From: Archangium sp.
Lineage (GTDB): Bacteria > Myxococcota > Myxococcia > Myxococcales > Myxococcaceae
Reading direction: 5' to 3'
Assembly: GCA_016792935.1 (NCBI GenBank)
Contig: JAEUJS010000376.1
Span: 1 to 34,582, forward strand
Length of the DNA stretch: 34,582 nucleotides
The notes beneath the pieces are model-generated. The model worked only from the letters and a program-made list of their open reading frames with translations, had not been told where the DNA came from and made no database searches. Every line of letters begins with the position of its first letter. Positions within the stretch are counted from its first letter, which is position 1. The translations under genes were made by a program, and so were the position numbers. Positions 25,788 through 33,555 of this stretch are shown one piece after another.

Positions 25788-27701
25788 GTGATGGGCGAGG
25801 TCATTGGAAAATACGAGCTGCTCGAGCGACTCAGCTCCGATGGCGTGGTCGAGGTGTTTCGCGCGCGCGCGTCGGATGCGCAGCGCGAGGTGATCATCAA
25901 GCGCACGTTCGACGATGCCTTGTTCTCCGAGGCGAAGCTGAGCCTGCCGCTCGCGCACGGAAACGTGGTGAAGCTCCTCGAGGTCGGTCAGGAGAACGGC
26001 CGCTCGTTTCTCGCAGCGGAGTTCATCGATGCGTTGTCGCTCGGCGAGGTGCTCTCGTTCGTCGAGCGCGTCGAGGCGCCCGTCACCGTCGCCATCGTGA
26101 TCGAGGTGTTGCGCGGCCTGCACCACGCGCACACCCGAACGCCTCCGGTCGTGCACCGCGGCGTGAGCCCGGACAGCGTGCTCCTCGCGCGCGATGGGCA
26201 GGTGAAGATCGGTGACTTCGGCGTCGAGCGAGGAAGCAGCTTCTGGTCTCCCGAGCAGCGCAGCGCGGAAGGGCTCGATGCGCGCGCCGACGTCTACGCA
26301 TGCGGAATGGTGTTGCGGCAGTGCATTCCCGAGCGGCTCATCGACGCCGAGCTCGCCGGGTTGTTGAAGAGCGCCACCGAGCCCGATCGAGAGCACCGCA
26401 CGGCGAGCGCGCAGCAGTTCGCCAGCGGGTTGCAGAAGTGGCTCGATCGCCAGAACGCACCACGCGCGGAGATGGCGATCTCGCAGCTCGTCTCGATGGC
26501 GTTGCGCCGCAAGTTGAGCGCGCAGCCTCCAGAGCCCGAGCCCGCACCTGCGCCGATCGTGGAACGCGTTGCGCCGCCAGCCGAACCGAAGCGGCGCTCC
26601 GCGAAGCTCCTCATCGCCCTCGGTGTGCTCGGTGGACTGCTCATCGGTGCATCCGTCGCGCTGGTGATCAACGCGCGGTCGTCACTGGTGAACGACCCGG
26701 ACGTGATTCCGTTCATCCCCGTGAAGCCGGCGGCCAAAGCGCCCGAGGTCGTGCCCGAGGGGCCGATCACCGCAGTGCCGACTACTCCGGTCGAGACGAA
26801 GGAGTCGCTGCCTTCGCTCCCACGCACGGCGAGTGGAGCGCCTGCTGCGTTCAAGCTGTCCTCAGCGGTGCATGGCACTGACGTGACCCATCTCGGGCAG
26901 TCGATCGAAGTGCCAGTGGGGAAGGGCGCGCTGCGGCTGATCTCGACGTCGAAGACGATGATGCTGTTCGTCGCGCCCGTCAGATCAGCCGACGGGTCGG
27001 CTGGGGCGATCGAGCGCGGGGCGGTCACGGCCTTCAACGGGACGACTCCGCTCAGTGCTCCAAGCCGCGTGTTCCTCGCGCAGCCGACGGGTTGGACCAG
27101 CTTCGACAACCTCGATCTCGACCTCGCGTGGACCGAGAACGGCAAGCCGAAGACCCGCAAGATTCCGCGCGCGCTGATCGATTCGATGACGTTCCTCGAG
27201 AACGCGTTCCGGCTCGAAGAGCTCAATCCGCGCAAGCGCTACCGCGTGAACATCGGAGCGGGGTCGTCGACCGTGCTCGTCGTTGCCGATGCTCCTTCCA
27301 TCCAGAAGCACCTGCGCACGGGAGAGCCGGTGTTGAGCGGCGTGGGGCCGCCGTGGCAACGGGTCGTCACCGGAGACGGCTTCATCGAGGTACGCGGCGC
27401 GGCTTCGCTTCGCTTCTCGGTGCTGACGTGGCCCGACCAGCGCGAGGAGCTCGTCGGCGTCACCGTGAACGAGTCGAACAGCAAGACCGCGCTCGGTGAG
27501 CCGGGCGCGATCAGCGCGCCTCGATCGTTCGACAAGCTGAAGGACGCCGACACCGTGCAGCAGTGTCAGGCGCGCGCAGAGACGCTGATCAAGGCGGGAG
27601 ATGGGAAGGCCGCGATGCCCTACCTCGACAAGTGCCTCGACCTGCAACCCGGCAACACGAAGTGCGCGACGCTGCTCGGCAAAGCGATGACGCTCCGCTG
27701 A
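25788..27701 (+). CDS. Membrane-anchored Ser/Thr kinase-like protein lacking the catalytic Asp
   Basis: A 637-residue protein: kinase-like domain (1-225), Pro/Glu linker (245-268), one membrane helix (272-294) and a periplasmic-side region (about 300-637) ending in a TPR-like pair (VQQCQARAETLIKAGDG, MPYLDKCLDLQPGNTKC). The kinase keeps Lys38 (VIIK), the DFG motif (143-145), SPEQ and an Asp in helix F, but the Gly-rich loop is eroded (SSDGVVEVF), and the HRDLKPEN loop reads HRGVSPDS (123-130): the catalytic Asp is Gly and the supporting Lys and Asn are Ser. It is therefore predicted inactive or ATP-binding only. Start GTG 25788 or ATG 25791. It likely shares a transcript with the dioxygenase gene 16 bp upstream. 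Extracytoplasmic part has no recognised domain. Confidence 0.85.
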   Translation: MMGEVIGKYELLERLSSDGVVEVFRARASDAQREVIIKRTFDDALFSEAKLSLPLAHGNVVKLLEVGQENGRSFLAAEFIDALSLGEVLSFVERVEAPVTVAIVIEVLRGLHHAHTRTPPVVHRGVSPDSVLLARDGQVKIGDFGVERGSSFWSPEQRSAEGLDARADVYACGMVLRQCIPERLIDAELAGLLKSATEPDREHRTASAQQFASGLQKWLDRQNAPRAEMAISQLVSMALRRKLSAQPPEPEPAPAPIVERVAPPAEPKRRSAKLLIALGVLGGLLIGASVALVINARSSLVNDPDVIPFIPVKPAAKAPEVVPEGPITAVPTTPVETKESLPSLPRTASGAPAAFKLSSAVHGTDVTHLGQSIEVPVGKGALRLISTSKTMMLFVAPVRSADGSAGAIERGAVTAFNGTTPLSAPSRVFLAQPTGWTSFDNLDLDLAWTENGKPKTRKIPRALIDSMTFLENAFRLEELNPRKRYRVNIGAGSSTVLVVADAPSIQKHLRTGEPVLSGVGPPWQRVVTGDGFIEVRGAASLRFSVLTWPDQREELVGVTVNESNSKTALGEPGAISAPRSFDKLKDADTVQQCQARAETLIKAGDGKAAMPYLDKCLDLQPGNTKCATLLGKAMTLR

Positions 27702-27711
27702 GCGCTCAGCG
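27696..27711. terminator. Perfect 16-bp palindrome holding both stop codons of convergent genes
   Basis: CGCTGAGCGCTCAGCG. The TGA at 27699-27701 ends the pseudokinase and the TCA at 27706-27708 is the stop of the metallophosphoesterase on the other strand. Folded, it gives a 6-bp stem with a GCGC loop; no T-run follows. A bidirectional 3'-end role is possible. Confidence 0.35.
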
Positions 27712-28590
27712 CGTGGTGAGCTCGCGCACGAGCGGAGACTTCGGATCGTCTTCATATCGACCGCTCTCGATCGACCACGCGCGCCGGGAAATCCGCACGC
27801 GATGCGCCTTCGGATCGATGTCGTACACGTTGAAGCCCGCGCCCTTCACGTGGAGATCCGTCGCACTCCCCGCGTTGATCACCACGCGCTTCTTCGTGTT
27901 CACCACGTACGGCCGGTGCATGTGCCCGTGCAGCACGAGATCGAGCGAGACATCGGAGCGATCGATGAGCTCCATCACCTCGAGGTCATCTCTCAGGCCG
28001 TGGTTGCGCTTGTCGCGTTGTCCCTCGGCGCGCAGCAGCCCGTAGTGCAAAGCGAGAATCACGAACTGATCTTCGAGCGAGGGATCGGTCAGCCAGCCCT
28101 CGAGCGTCTTGCGCTGCGCCGGACCGCACAGCCCGCTCGAGTCGATGACGCTGGTCGGGCGCGTCACGTCGATGGCGATCAGCGTCACGCCGGGCGCGAT
28201 GACCTTCTTGAACGGAAAGCCTCCGCCTTCGCAAAGCGTCGCGAAGTGGCGCTCGAAGAGTCCGGTCGCGCCGCTGACGTAGCGATCGTGATTGCCCGGG
28301 ATGCACGTGTACTTCGCCGGCTGGTTCCGGCGATCGCCGAAGAGCTCGGCCACGCGCGAGAACTCGGCTTCGGTCGAAACGCCGGTGAGGTCTCCGGTGC
28401 AGAGCGCGTGATCGACGTTCTGCGCGTCGACGTCGGTGAGCAGCTTCGAGATGCGCACGTCACTCTCGGAGAAGTGCTTCCCGCGGCCCATGAGCGAGTA
28501 GCTCGCGATGGCGGCCATGCGCTTGATGGCGAAGCCGCCGCTCAGCGGCCAGTGCGTCACGTGGATGTCGGAGAAATGCGCGAGCTTCAT
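27706..28590 (-). CDS. Calcineurin-like metallophosphoesterase
   Basis: A 294-residue cytosolic dimetal phosphoesterase with every signature: Asp8-x-His10 (SDIH), GDLTG, GNHD, a His in ILALHYGLL, and GHMH (in LHGHMHRPYV). The family includes cAMP phosphodiesterases and UDP-diacylglucosamine-type or DNA-repair hydrolases; nothing here pins the substrate. It starts 10 bp after the manA stop on the same strand and probably shares its transcript. Confidence 0.93.
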   Translation of the reverse strand: MKLAHFSDIHVTHWPLSGGFAIKRMAAIASYSLMGRGKHFSESDVRISKLLTDVDAQNVDHALCTGDLTGVSTEAEFSRVAELFGDRRNQPAKYTCIPGNHDRYVSGATGLFERHFATLCEGGGFPFKKVIAPGVTLIAIDVTRPTSVIDSSGLCGPAQRKTLEGWLTDPSLEDQFVILALHYGLLRAEGQRDKRNHGLRDDLEVMELIDRSDVSLDLVLHGHMHRPYVVNTKKRVVINAGSATDLHVKGAGFNVYDIDPKAHRVRISRRAWSIESGRYEDDPKSPLVRELTTR

Positions 28591-28600
28591 TCGATGGAGA

Positions 28601-29701
28601 TCACAGTCCCGGAGTGGCGCGGAAGATCGTCGCTTCGCCCTTCAACGTCACGCGCTCAGTGGCGGGCACGAAGACCGACGCGCCCTTCGGCAGCTCGGTC
28701 GCGCCACCTTCGACGCAGAGGAGAATCTGCGGAAGCCCGCTCTCGAACGTGTGCTCGCCTCTCAGTTCGATGCGCGAGAGGCGGAAGTCAGGAGCCGGCG
28801 TCTCGTATTCCCCGCGCGCATTCGGCTTCAGCACGCGCGGGGGGCCGTCGGTGAATTCCAGCACCGAGAGCAGCTCGGCCACGTCGACGTGTTTGGGTGT
28901 CAGCCCACCACGCAGGACGTTGTCGGAGTTCGCCATCAACTCGACGCCCGTGCCTTCGAGGTAGGCGTGGAGATTTCCCGCTCCGAGATAGAGGGCTTCA
29001 CCGGGCTCGAGCGTGAGGTGATTGAGGAGCAGTGCGCCGAGCACGCCGACGTCGCCCGGATATTTCGCGCTCAACTTCTTCACCAGCGCTGCTTCCTTGT
29101 CGAACGTTCCAGCGGCTGGCGTGGTGAGCCTCAGCGACTTGTCGGTCATCACGCGCTCGAAGAACGCACGCAGCCCCCGCTCCCGAAGCAGCTGTGGGTC
29201 GACACCGAACGCGTCGAGCACGCGCACCGTCTCGGCGATCGAACGAAAGCCGCACAGCGCTTCGAACTTCGTCAGCGCGCAGATGATCTCAGGCTTGTGA
29301 TTCGCGTCGCGGTAGTTGCGATGCGGAGCGGTGAGCGGCACTCCCGCCTCTTCCTCACGCGCGAAGCCCGCCTTCGCTTGCTCGAGGGAAGGGTGCGCCT
29401 GGAGCGACAACGGCTCCGCGGCGGCGAGTACCTTCAAGAGAAACGGCAGCTGCGCGCCGAATCGCTCGACGGTCTTCGCGCCCAATCGTGCGCCAGCGTC
29501 TTCAGCGAGCCACTCGCCGAGCGCACGACCACCCGGCACACGCGACGGAGCGACAGGGTGCGCGCCGAGCCACAGCTCAGCCTGCGGCTTGCCGTTCTCA
29601 GGCACGCCGAGCAGCGCGGGGATCGCCGAGCGGCTTCCCCACGCGTAGGGCTGAATCTGGTTCTCGAGGCGAATCAGGCGAGGAGGCTCCGCAGCATCCA
29701 C
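28601..29701 (-). CDS. manA: Mannose-6-phosphate isomerase, class I
   Basis: A 366-residue type I phosphomannose isomerase that interconverts mannose-6-phosphate and fructose-6-phosphate for GDP-mannose and surface-polysaccharide supply. The cupin zinc site and active-site blocks are all present: QPYAWGSR at the start, SLQAHPS (Gln-x-His), [10 protein letters not shown] (Glu), [35 protein letters not shown] (second His and the catalytic Arg). The start is GTG 29701, which overlaps the dps 3' end by 28 bp; no better start lies nearer the conserved [12 protein letters not shown]. This unusual overlap suggests co-transcription with dps. Metallophosphoesterase follows after 10 bp. Confidence 0.94.
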   Translation of the reverse strand: MDAAEPPRLIRLENQIQPYAWGSRSAIPALLGVPENGKPQAELWLGAHPVAPSRVPGGRALGEWLAEDAGARLGAKTVERFGAQLPFLLKVLAAAEPLSLQAHPSLEQAKAGFAREEEAGVPLTAPHRNYRDANHKPEIICALTKFEALCGFRSIAETVRVLDAFGVDPQLLRERGLRAFFERVMTDKSLRLTTPAAGTFDKEAALVKKLSAKYPGDVGVLGALLLNHLTLEPGEALYLGAGNLHAYLEGTGVELMANSDNVLRGGLTPKHVDVAELLSVLEFTDGPPRVLKPNARGEYETPAPDFRLSRIELRGEHTFESGLPQILLCVEGGATELPKGASVFVPATERVTLKGEATIFRATPGL

Positions 29702-30201
29702 GCGGTCTTCTCATGAATCTGCAATCGCTGCGTGAGCAGGTCGACCGTCGACTCGTCGCTGCCCTTCTCGGCGCGCGGGAAGATCGAACGCGCGGTGCGA
29801 GCCGCTGCCTCGTGACCCTTCACCAGCTCACGGATCATGTCGGTCGCTTCCGGAGTGCCGTCGGCCTCGGGGATCGACGAGCGCTTCAAGAACGAGCTCA
29901 GCGACGCGTCGGCCTCGTGCCCCAGCGAGCGGATGCGCTCGGCGATGAGGTCCGTCGCCAGCCACAGCTCGTTGTATTGCGTCTCGAACATCAGGTGCAG
30001 CGTCTGGAACATCGGGCCCGTCACGTTCCAGTGAAACGCGTGCGTCTTCAGGTACAGCGCGAACGTGTCGGCGAGCAGGTTGTTGAGCCCGTCGGCGATC
30101 ACCTTGCGATCTGATTCCGCGATGCCGATGTCGACCGGTTGTCCTGCGCCTTTCTTTGCCGCGGGCGCCGCCGAGCTGAAGCTCTTCGATTTCTTCGCCA
30201 T
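29674..30201 (-). CDS. dps: Dps-family DNA-protecting ferritin
   Basis: A 175-residue Dps protein that stores iron by consuming peroxide and coats DNA as a dodecamer. The N-terminal Lys-rich tail (AKKSKS, AAKKGAG) is of the DNA-binding type. Intersubunit ferroxidase ligands align as His57 (FHWNVTGP), His69, Glu73 (usually Asp), Asp84 and Glu88. The ATG at 30199-30201 has a strong ribosome site (GGGAGGAAA). It is divergent from a Fur-family regulator gene across 93 bp containing an inverted repeat, and its last 28 bases overlap the start of manA. Oxidative control through the adjacent Fur homologue is likely. Confidence 0.95.
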   Translation of the reverse strand: MAKKSKSFSSAAPAAKKGAGQPVDIGIAESDRKVIADGLNNLLADTFALYLKTHAFHWNVTGPMFQTLHLMFETQYNELWLATDLIAERIRSLGHEADASLSSFLKRSSIPEADGTPEATDMIRELVKGHEAAARTARSIFPRAEKGSDESTVDLLTQRLQIHEKTAWMLRSLLA

Positions 30202-30261
30202 GATTTCCTCCCTGGTTTGTGTTGCCCACCAGATGCCCCGGCGACTTGCGCGTTGCACTGG

Positions 30262-30289
30262 AAAGTTTCGGTTGCGCAGGTCAAACTTT
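30262..30289. promoter_or_regulatory. Inverted repeat in the dps/fur-type divergent promoter region
   Basis: AAAGTTT (30262-30268) and AAACTTT (30283-30289) are exact inverted copies with a 14-bp spacer, arm centres 21 bp apart, i.e. two helical turns. On the minus strand the downstream arm runs into TTGACC, a possible -35 of dps. On the plus strand TTGCGC (30272-30277) lies in the spacer. Best guess: operator of the adjacent Fur-family regulator controlling both genes. Confidence 0.45.
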
Positions 30290-30306
30290 GGATTATGTCT
30301 AAATCC
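30290..30306. promoter_or_regulatory. Palindrome over the fur-type gene start
   Basis: GGATT-ATGTCTA-AATCC is a 5-bp perfect inverted repeat with a 7-bp spacer, 1 bp after the preceding repeat, and spans the ATG at 30295. Its size and A/T-rich centre suit a Fur-family half-turn site; autorepression is inferred. If the real start is ATG 30310, it would be an upstream operator. Confidence 0.35.
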
Positions 30307-30732
30307 GAAATGAGTCCAGATCTCATCACGCGCCTCAAAGAAGCGGGCATTCAGCCTTCGGCGCAGCGGCTGGCGGTCGCGGGCTACGTGCTGCAGACCG
30401 ACGCGCATCCCTCTGCAGACGAGGTGATGAGCGAGGTGCAGGCGAACTTCCCGATGCTGTCGCGGGCGACCGTCTACAACACGCTCAACCTGTTCGTTGA
30501 GAAGGGGCTGCTCCGTCAGCTGGTTCTCGCCGAAGGGAAGACGGTGTTCGACCCGTGCCTCGAGCCGCACCACCACTTCATCGACGAAGAGAGTGGCCGC
30601 ATCGAAGACGTCCCGTGGGACGCGGTGAAGGTCGGTGACGTCAAAGGGCTCAAGGGTTACGAAGTGCACGAATACATGGTCGTGATGCGGGGCCGGAAAC
30701 TCGGCGGGTCTCGCATGTCGAAGAAGCGCTGA
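30295..30732 (+). CDS. Fur-family transcriptional regulator (PerR/Irr-like)
   Basis: A 145-residue Fur-superfamily repressor. The winged-helix domain (about 1-85) has [27 protein letters not shown] and the recognition helix [18 protein letters not shown] (56-73). The C-terminal dimer domain keeps a His-rich regulatory metal site ([17 protein letters not shown], His92-94) and HEYMVVMRG, but it lacks both CxxC pairs of the structural zinc site in PerR and Fur and contains only one Cys (Cys88), resembling Irr-type or zinc-free PerR proteins. Neighbours (dps divergent; ahpC and ahpD downstream) point to peroxide or iron-stress control. The start could instead be ATG 30310 (MSPDLITRL). ahpC follows after 48 bp with no terminator between. 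Confidence 0.92.
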   Translation: MSKSEMSPDLITRLKEAGIQPSAQRLAVAGYVLQTDAHPSADEVMSEVQANFPMLSRATVYNTLNLFVEKGLLRQLVLAEGKTVFDPCLEPHHHFIDEESGRIEDVPWDAVKVGDVKGLKGYEVHEYMVVMRGRKLGGSRMSKKR

Positions 30733-30780
30733 CGCCGAGCTCACACCCCAAGAAGAAACAACCCTCAGGAGAGAAACAAC

Positions 30781-31332
30781 ATGCTCAGCCCCGGAACCAA
30801 GGCTCCCGACTTCAACGTGCAGGCGTGCGTCAGCATCGAGAAGGGCAAGGAGTTCAAGGCCGTCAGCAACAAGGACTTCAACGGCAAGTGGATCGTCTTC
30901 TACACGTACCCCAAGGACTTCACGTTCGTGTGCCCGACGGAGATCGTGGAGTTCGACAAGAAGGCGAAGGACTTCGCTGATCGCGGCGCGGTCGTCCTCG
31001 GCGGTTCGACCGACAACGAGTTCAGCCACCTCGCATGGCGCAAGGACCACGCTGATCTGAAGAAGATCAACCACCCGCTGCTCCACGTCCCGCCGGACAT
31101 GGCGATCGGCTACGGCCTGTTGCAGCCCGCGGCCGGCGTGGCGCTGCGCGCGACGTACATCATCGACCCGCAGGGCATCGTGCGTTACTCGTCGGCCAAC
31201 GATCTCTCGGTCGGCCGCAACGTGGACGAGGTGCTCCGTGTCCTCGACGGTCTGCAGACCGACGAGCTCTGCCCGTGCAACTGGAAGAAGGGCGAAGAGA
31301 CGCTGACCGCGAAGATCAAGAAGGCCGGGTGA
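30781..31332 (+). CDS. ahpC: Peroxiredoxin AhpC
   Basis: A 183-residue typical 2-Cys peroxiredoxin that reduces alkyl hydroperoxides, hydrogen peroxide and peroxynitrite. Peroxidatic Cys51 lies in DFTFVCPTE; the C-terminus has the double Cys164/Cys166 in [13 protein letters not shown], the pattern of mycobacterial AhpC (LCACNW) that is recycled by AhpD rather than AhpF. Conserved Arg is in the [20 protein letters not shown] block. Good ribosome site (AGGAGAG). Likely read from the promoter of the Fur-type gene; a strong terminator lies 36 bp downstream, ahead of ahpD. Confidence 0.97.
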   Translation: MLSPGTKAPDFNVQACVSIEKGKEFKAVSNKDFNGKWIVFYTYPKDFTFVCPTEIVEFDKKAKDFADRGAVVLGGSTDNEFSHLAWRKDHADLKKINHPLLHVPPDMAIGYGLLQPAAGVALRATYIIDPQGIVRYSSANDLSVGRNVDEVLRVLDGLQTDELCPCNWKKGEETLTAKIKKAG

Positions 31333-31367
31333 GCCTCACCTGCTGATCGCAGAGTGAAGTTCTTCAC

Positions 31368-31407
31368 GAGCGTGGTGTGTCGCATTGCGCGCGCCACGCT
31401 CTTTTTT
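31368..31407 (+). terminator. Rho-independent terminator between ahpC and ahpD
   Basis: GAGCGTGG (31368-31375) pairs perfectly with CCACGCTC (31394-31401) over an 18-base loop, followed by T6 (31402-31407). A smaller hairpin (GTGAA/TTCAC, 31354-31367) directly precedes it. Position implies partial read-through or attenuation of ahpD relative to ahpC. Confidence 0.85.
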
Positions 31408-31429
31408 CGCCTGAGAGGACCCACACGTC

Positions 31430-31954
31430 ATGGAACAGCTCAATCAACTCAAAGAAACGCTCCCGGACGCGGCGCGCGACATCAAGATCAACATCGGCAA
31501 CGTGCTGCAGCCCGGAGCGCTCAACGCCGATCAGACGTGGGGCTCGGCGCTCTCTGCTGCGTACGCCGCTCGCAATGACGCGCTCATCAAAGCGGTGATC
31601 GCCGACGCGAAGGCGGCGGGCATCGCCGACACCGTGCTCGACGATGCGAAGGCCGCCGCGATCCTGATGGGGATGAACAACGTCTATTACCGGTTCCGCC
31701 ACCTCATCGGGAAAGAGGACTACTCGCAGAAGCCGGCGCGTCTCCGCATGATGCGTTTGAAGCAGGTGGCGACGAACCAGGTCGACTTCGAGCTGTTCTG
31801 TCTCGTGGTGTCGGCGATCAACAACTGCGAGACGTGCCTGAAGTCGCACGAGGCCGTGGTGCTCGAGGGCGGCATGTCGACTGATCAGGTGCACGACTCG
31901 GCGCGCATCGCGTCGGTGGTGCACGCCATGGCCGTCGCACTCGAGACGATCTGA
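31430..31954 (+). CDS. ahpD: Alkyl hydroperoxidase AhpD
   Basis: A 174-residue AhpD that reduces AhpC disulfides and has weak peroxidase activity; it takes electrons from lipoylated dehydrogenase subunits in mycobacteria. The CxxC active site is Cys133/Cys136 with His140 (NNCETCLKSHE) and the proton-relay Glu121 (DFELFCLV). Length and the helical NIGNVL...WGSALSAAYAARN start match the mycobacterial form. ATG 31430 has a GAGAGGA ribosome site. It is separated from ahpC by a terminator, so its level is probably set by read-through. Confidence 0.96.
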   Translation: MEQLNQLKETLPDAARDIKINIGNVLQPGALNADQTWGSALSAAYAARNDALIKAVIADAKAAGIADTVLDDAKAAAILMGMNNVYYRFRHLIGKEDYSQKPARLRMMRLKQVATNQVDFELFCLVVSAINNCETCLKSHEAVVLEGGMSTDQVHDSARIASVVHAMAVALETI

Positions 31955-31994
31955 GGCTGGAACCGCTGCCCCTCGACGTACGTTCGATGCCCGC

Positions 31995-33446
31995 GTGAAG
32001 GCTCACCGACTCGTTCATCCCGGGAAAGGGCGCTTCTGGGAAGTGCACTGGGAAGGGTCTCAGACGGAGACCACCTCGGGCGCGCTGGGAACGAATGGCC
32101 GTTCGAGCGCGAAGTCGTTCGCTTCCGAGCGCGAGGCGGATCGCTGGGTCGAGGAACAGCTCGCCAGGCGGCGGAAGGAAGGCTTCACCGAGCTGACTGA
32201 TCCCGGCTCGGCTGTGACCTCAGCTGCTGCACAGCCCAGTGAGTTGCTCGCGCGAATTCTCGAGCGCCCTGACGACGACGCGCTTCGTTCCGTCTACGCC
32301 GATGAGCTGAGCGCCGCCGGAGATCCGCGCGGGGAGTTCATTCAGGTGCAGCTCGCTCTCGCGAAGGGCGGGACGCCGATTCATCAACACCGTGAGAAGG
32401 AACTGCTCGAGCGGTTTCGCGTGCCGTGGTCGCAGGGACTGCGTGGAGTCGATCTTCGGTACGAGCGCGGCTTCGTCACCGAGATGCATCTCAAGTTCGA
32501 GGATCTCGAGCAGTACGTGGGGAAGTTGTGGCAGGTCGCTCCGCTGCTGACGCGGCTGCACGTCAACGCGGAGTATTCGTCGCGGGTCACCATGGCCGTT
32601 CGCGAGTTGGTGAAGCGCGAAGAACTGAAGGGGCTCACCGAGCTGCACCTCAACATGGTCGCGTGGGACTCGCCGCAGATCGTCGGAGCGTTGAGCTCGG
32701 TGAAGTGCTTCGACGCGCTCGAGAAGTTGGCGCTCCGTCGGCTCGGCGCGAGTGATGGAGAACTCATCGAGCTGGTGACGACGGAGCGATTTCCGAAGCT
32801 GACGCGGGTGGATCTGCGCGGCAACACGCTCGCCGGAGGAGCGATCGACACGCTCGCGAAGCGTCCGCTCGTCGAGCTGAACTACTCGAACAATCGACTC
32901 GGCCAGTCGAGCGTGGCGCAGCTCTCGCGGGCGAAGGCGTGGAAGACGCTGCGGTCGTTGGATCTCTCGGGAAACGGCATCGGCAACGCTGGTCTTCGCG
33001 TGCTCGGGGAAGCTGAGTTTCTCGGGAACGTCGCGACGCTCGGCTTGAGTGACGTCCAGGCGCTGACGTCGGGTCTGCAGCTGATGGCCGACGGAGCGAT
33101 CGGGAAGTCGATCGTCGAGCTGGATCTCTCCGACAACGAGCTGAGGGAAGAGGGCGCGCGGCTGCTCGCGAGCGGACTCTTTCCGGCGCTGACCACGCTC
33201 GACCTCTCGAGCGCGATGCTGGGTGATCGTGGAGTGGCCGCGCTGCTCGATGGACCGATGGCGAGTCGGCTCACCACGCTGCATTTGCGGAAGAACCAGA
33301 TCTCGGCGGCGGGCATTCGCGTGCTGACGAAGAAGACGCTGCCGAAGCTCGAGCACCTGCGCGTCTCTGGAAATCCGCTCGGAGAGGGTGGAGTGGATCG
33401 CGTCCGTGAGGCGCTGCCGGGCGTGCAGGTCGTCGCTCGCGCTTGA
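31995..33446 (+). CDS. WGR domain-TIGR02996-leucine-rich-repeat protein
   Basis: A 483-residue cytosolic protein of three parts: WGR domain (about 1-70: RFWEVHWEGSQTETTSGALGTNGRSS, with ASEREADRWVEEQ helix), a TIGR02996 repeat-companion domain (about 80-125: LLARILERPDDDALRSVYADELSAAGDPRGEFIQVQLAL), then at least nine leucine-rich repeats (about 175-480: LTELHLNMVAW, LTRVDLRGNTLAGGAI, VELNYSNNRL, LRSLDLSGNGIGNAGL, VELDLSDNELREEGA, LTTLDLSSAMLGDRGV, LTTLHLRKNQISAAGI, LEHLRVSGNPL). The domain combination is characteristic of Myxococcota and Planctomycetes, where it has no proven role; WGR parts bind DNA ends in PARPs but are often stand-alone in bacteria. GTG start. Confidence 0.92.
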   Translation: MKAHRLVHPGKGRFWEVHWEGSQTETTSGALGTNGRSSAKSFASEREADRWVEEQLARRRKEGFTELTDPGSAVTSAAAQPSELLARILERPDDDALRSVYADELSAAGDPRGEFIQVQLALAKGGTPIHQHREKELLERFRVPWSQGLRGVDLRYERGFVTEMHLKFEDLEQYVGKLWQVAPLLTRLHVNAEYSSRVTMAVRELVKREELKGLTELHLNMVAWDSPQIVGALSSVKCFDALEKLALRRLGASDGELIELVTTERFPKLTRVDLRGNTLAGGAIDTLAKRPLVELNYSNNRLGQSSVAQLSRAKAWKTLRSLDLSGNGIGNAGLRVLGEAEFLGNVATLGLSDVQALTSGLQLMADGAIGKSIVELDLSDNELREEGARLLASGLFPALTTLDLSSAMLGDRGVAALLDGPMASRLTTLHLRKNQISAAGIRVLTKKTLPKLEHLRVSGNPLGEGGVDRVREALPGVQVVARA

Positions 33447-33456
33447 GGAAGGTGTG

Positions 33457-33489
33457 CTCCCTCACCCCGACCCTCTCCCCGAGGGAGAG
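33457..33489 (+). repeat. Dispersed REP-like repeat with hairpin
   Basis: CTCCCTCACCCCGACCC (33457-33473) followed by CTCTCCC-CGA-GGGAGAG (33473-33489), a perfect 7-bp stem with a 3-base loop. This matches a common GC-rich intergenic element found in many proteobacteria and myxobacteria. The first half is repeated in inverse orientation at 17331-17347 with one mismatch. It sits behind the LRR gene and may stabilise or end that mRNA. Confidence 0.6.
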
Positions 33490-33555
33490 ACTTGTCTCGA
33501 TTCACCCAATCGCGCGGCTCGTGCGTGTCACCTTCAGTGCAGATAGAGCGCCTGC

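Noticed and set aside
29674..31086. A 470-residue minus-strand reading that includes Dps plus a long N-terminal extension.
   Set aside because: The extension is antisense to ahpC and the Fur-type gene, has no domain character, and Dps has its own ATG with a strong ribosome site at 30201.
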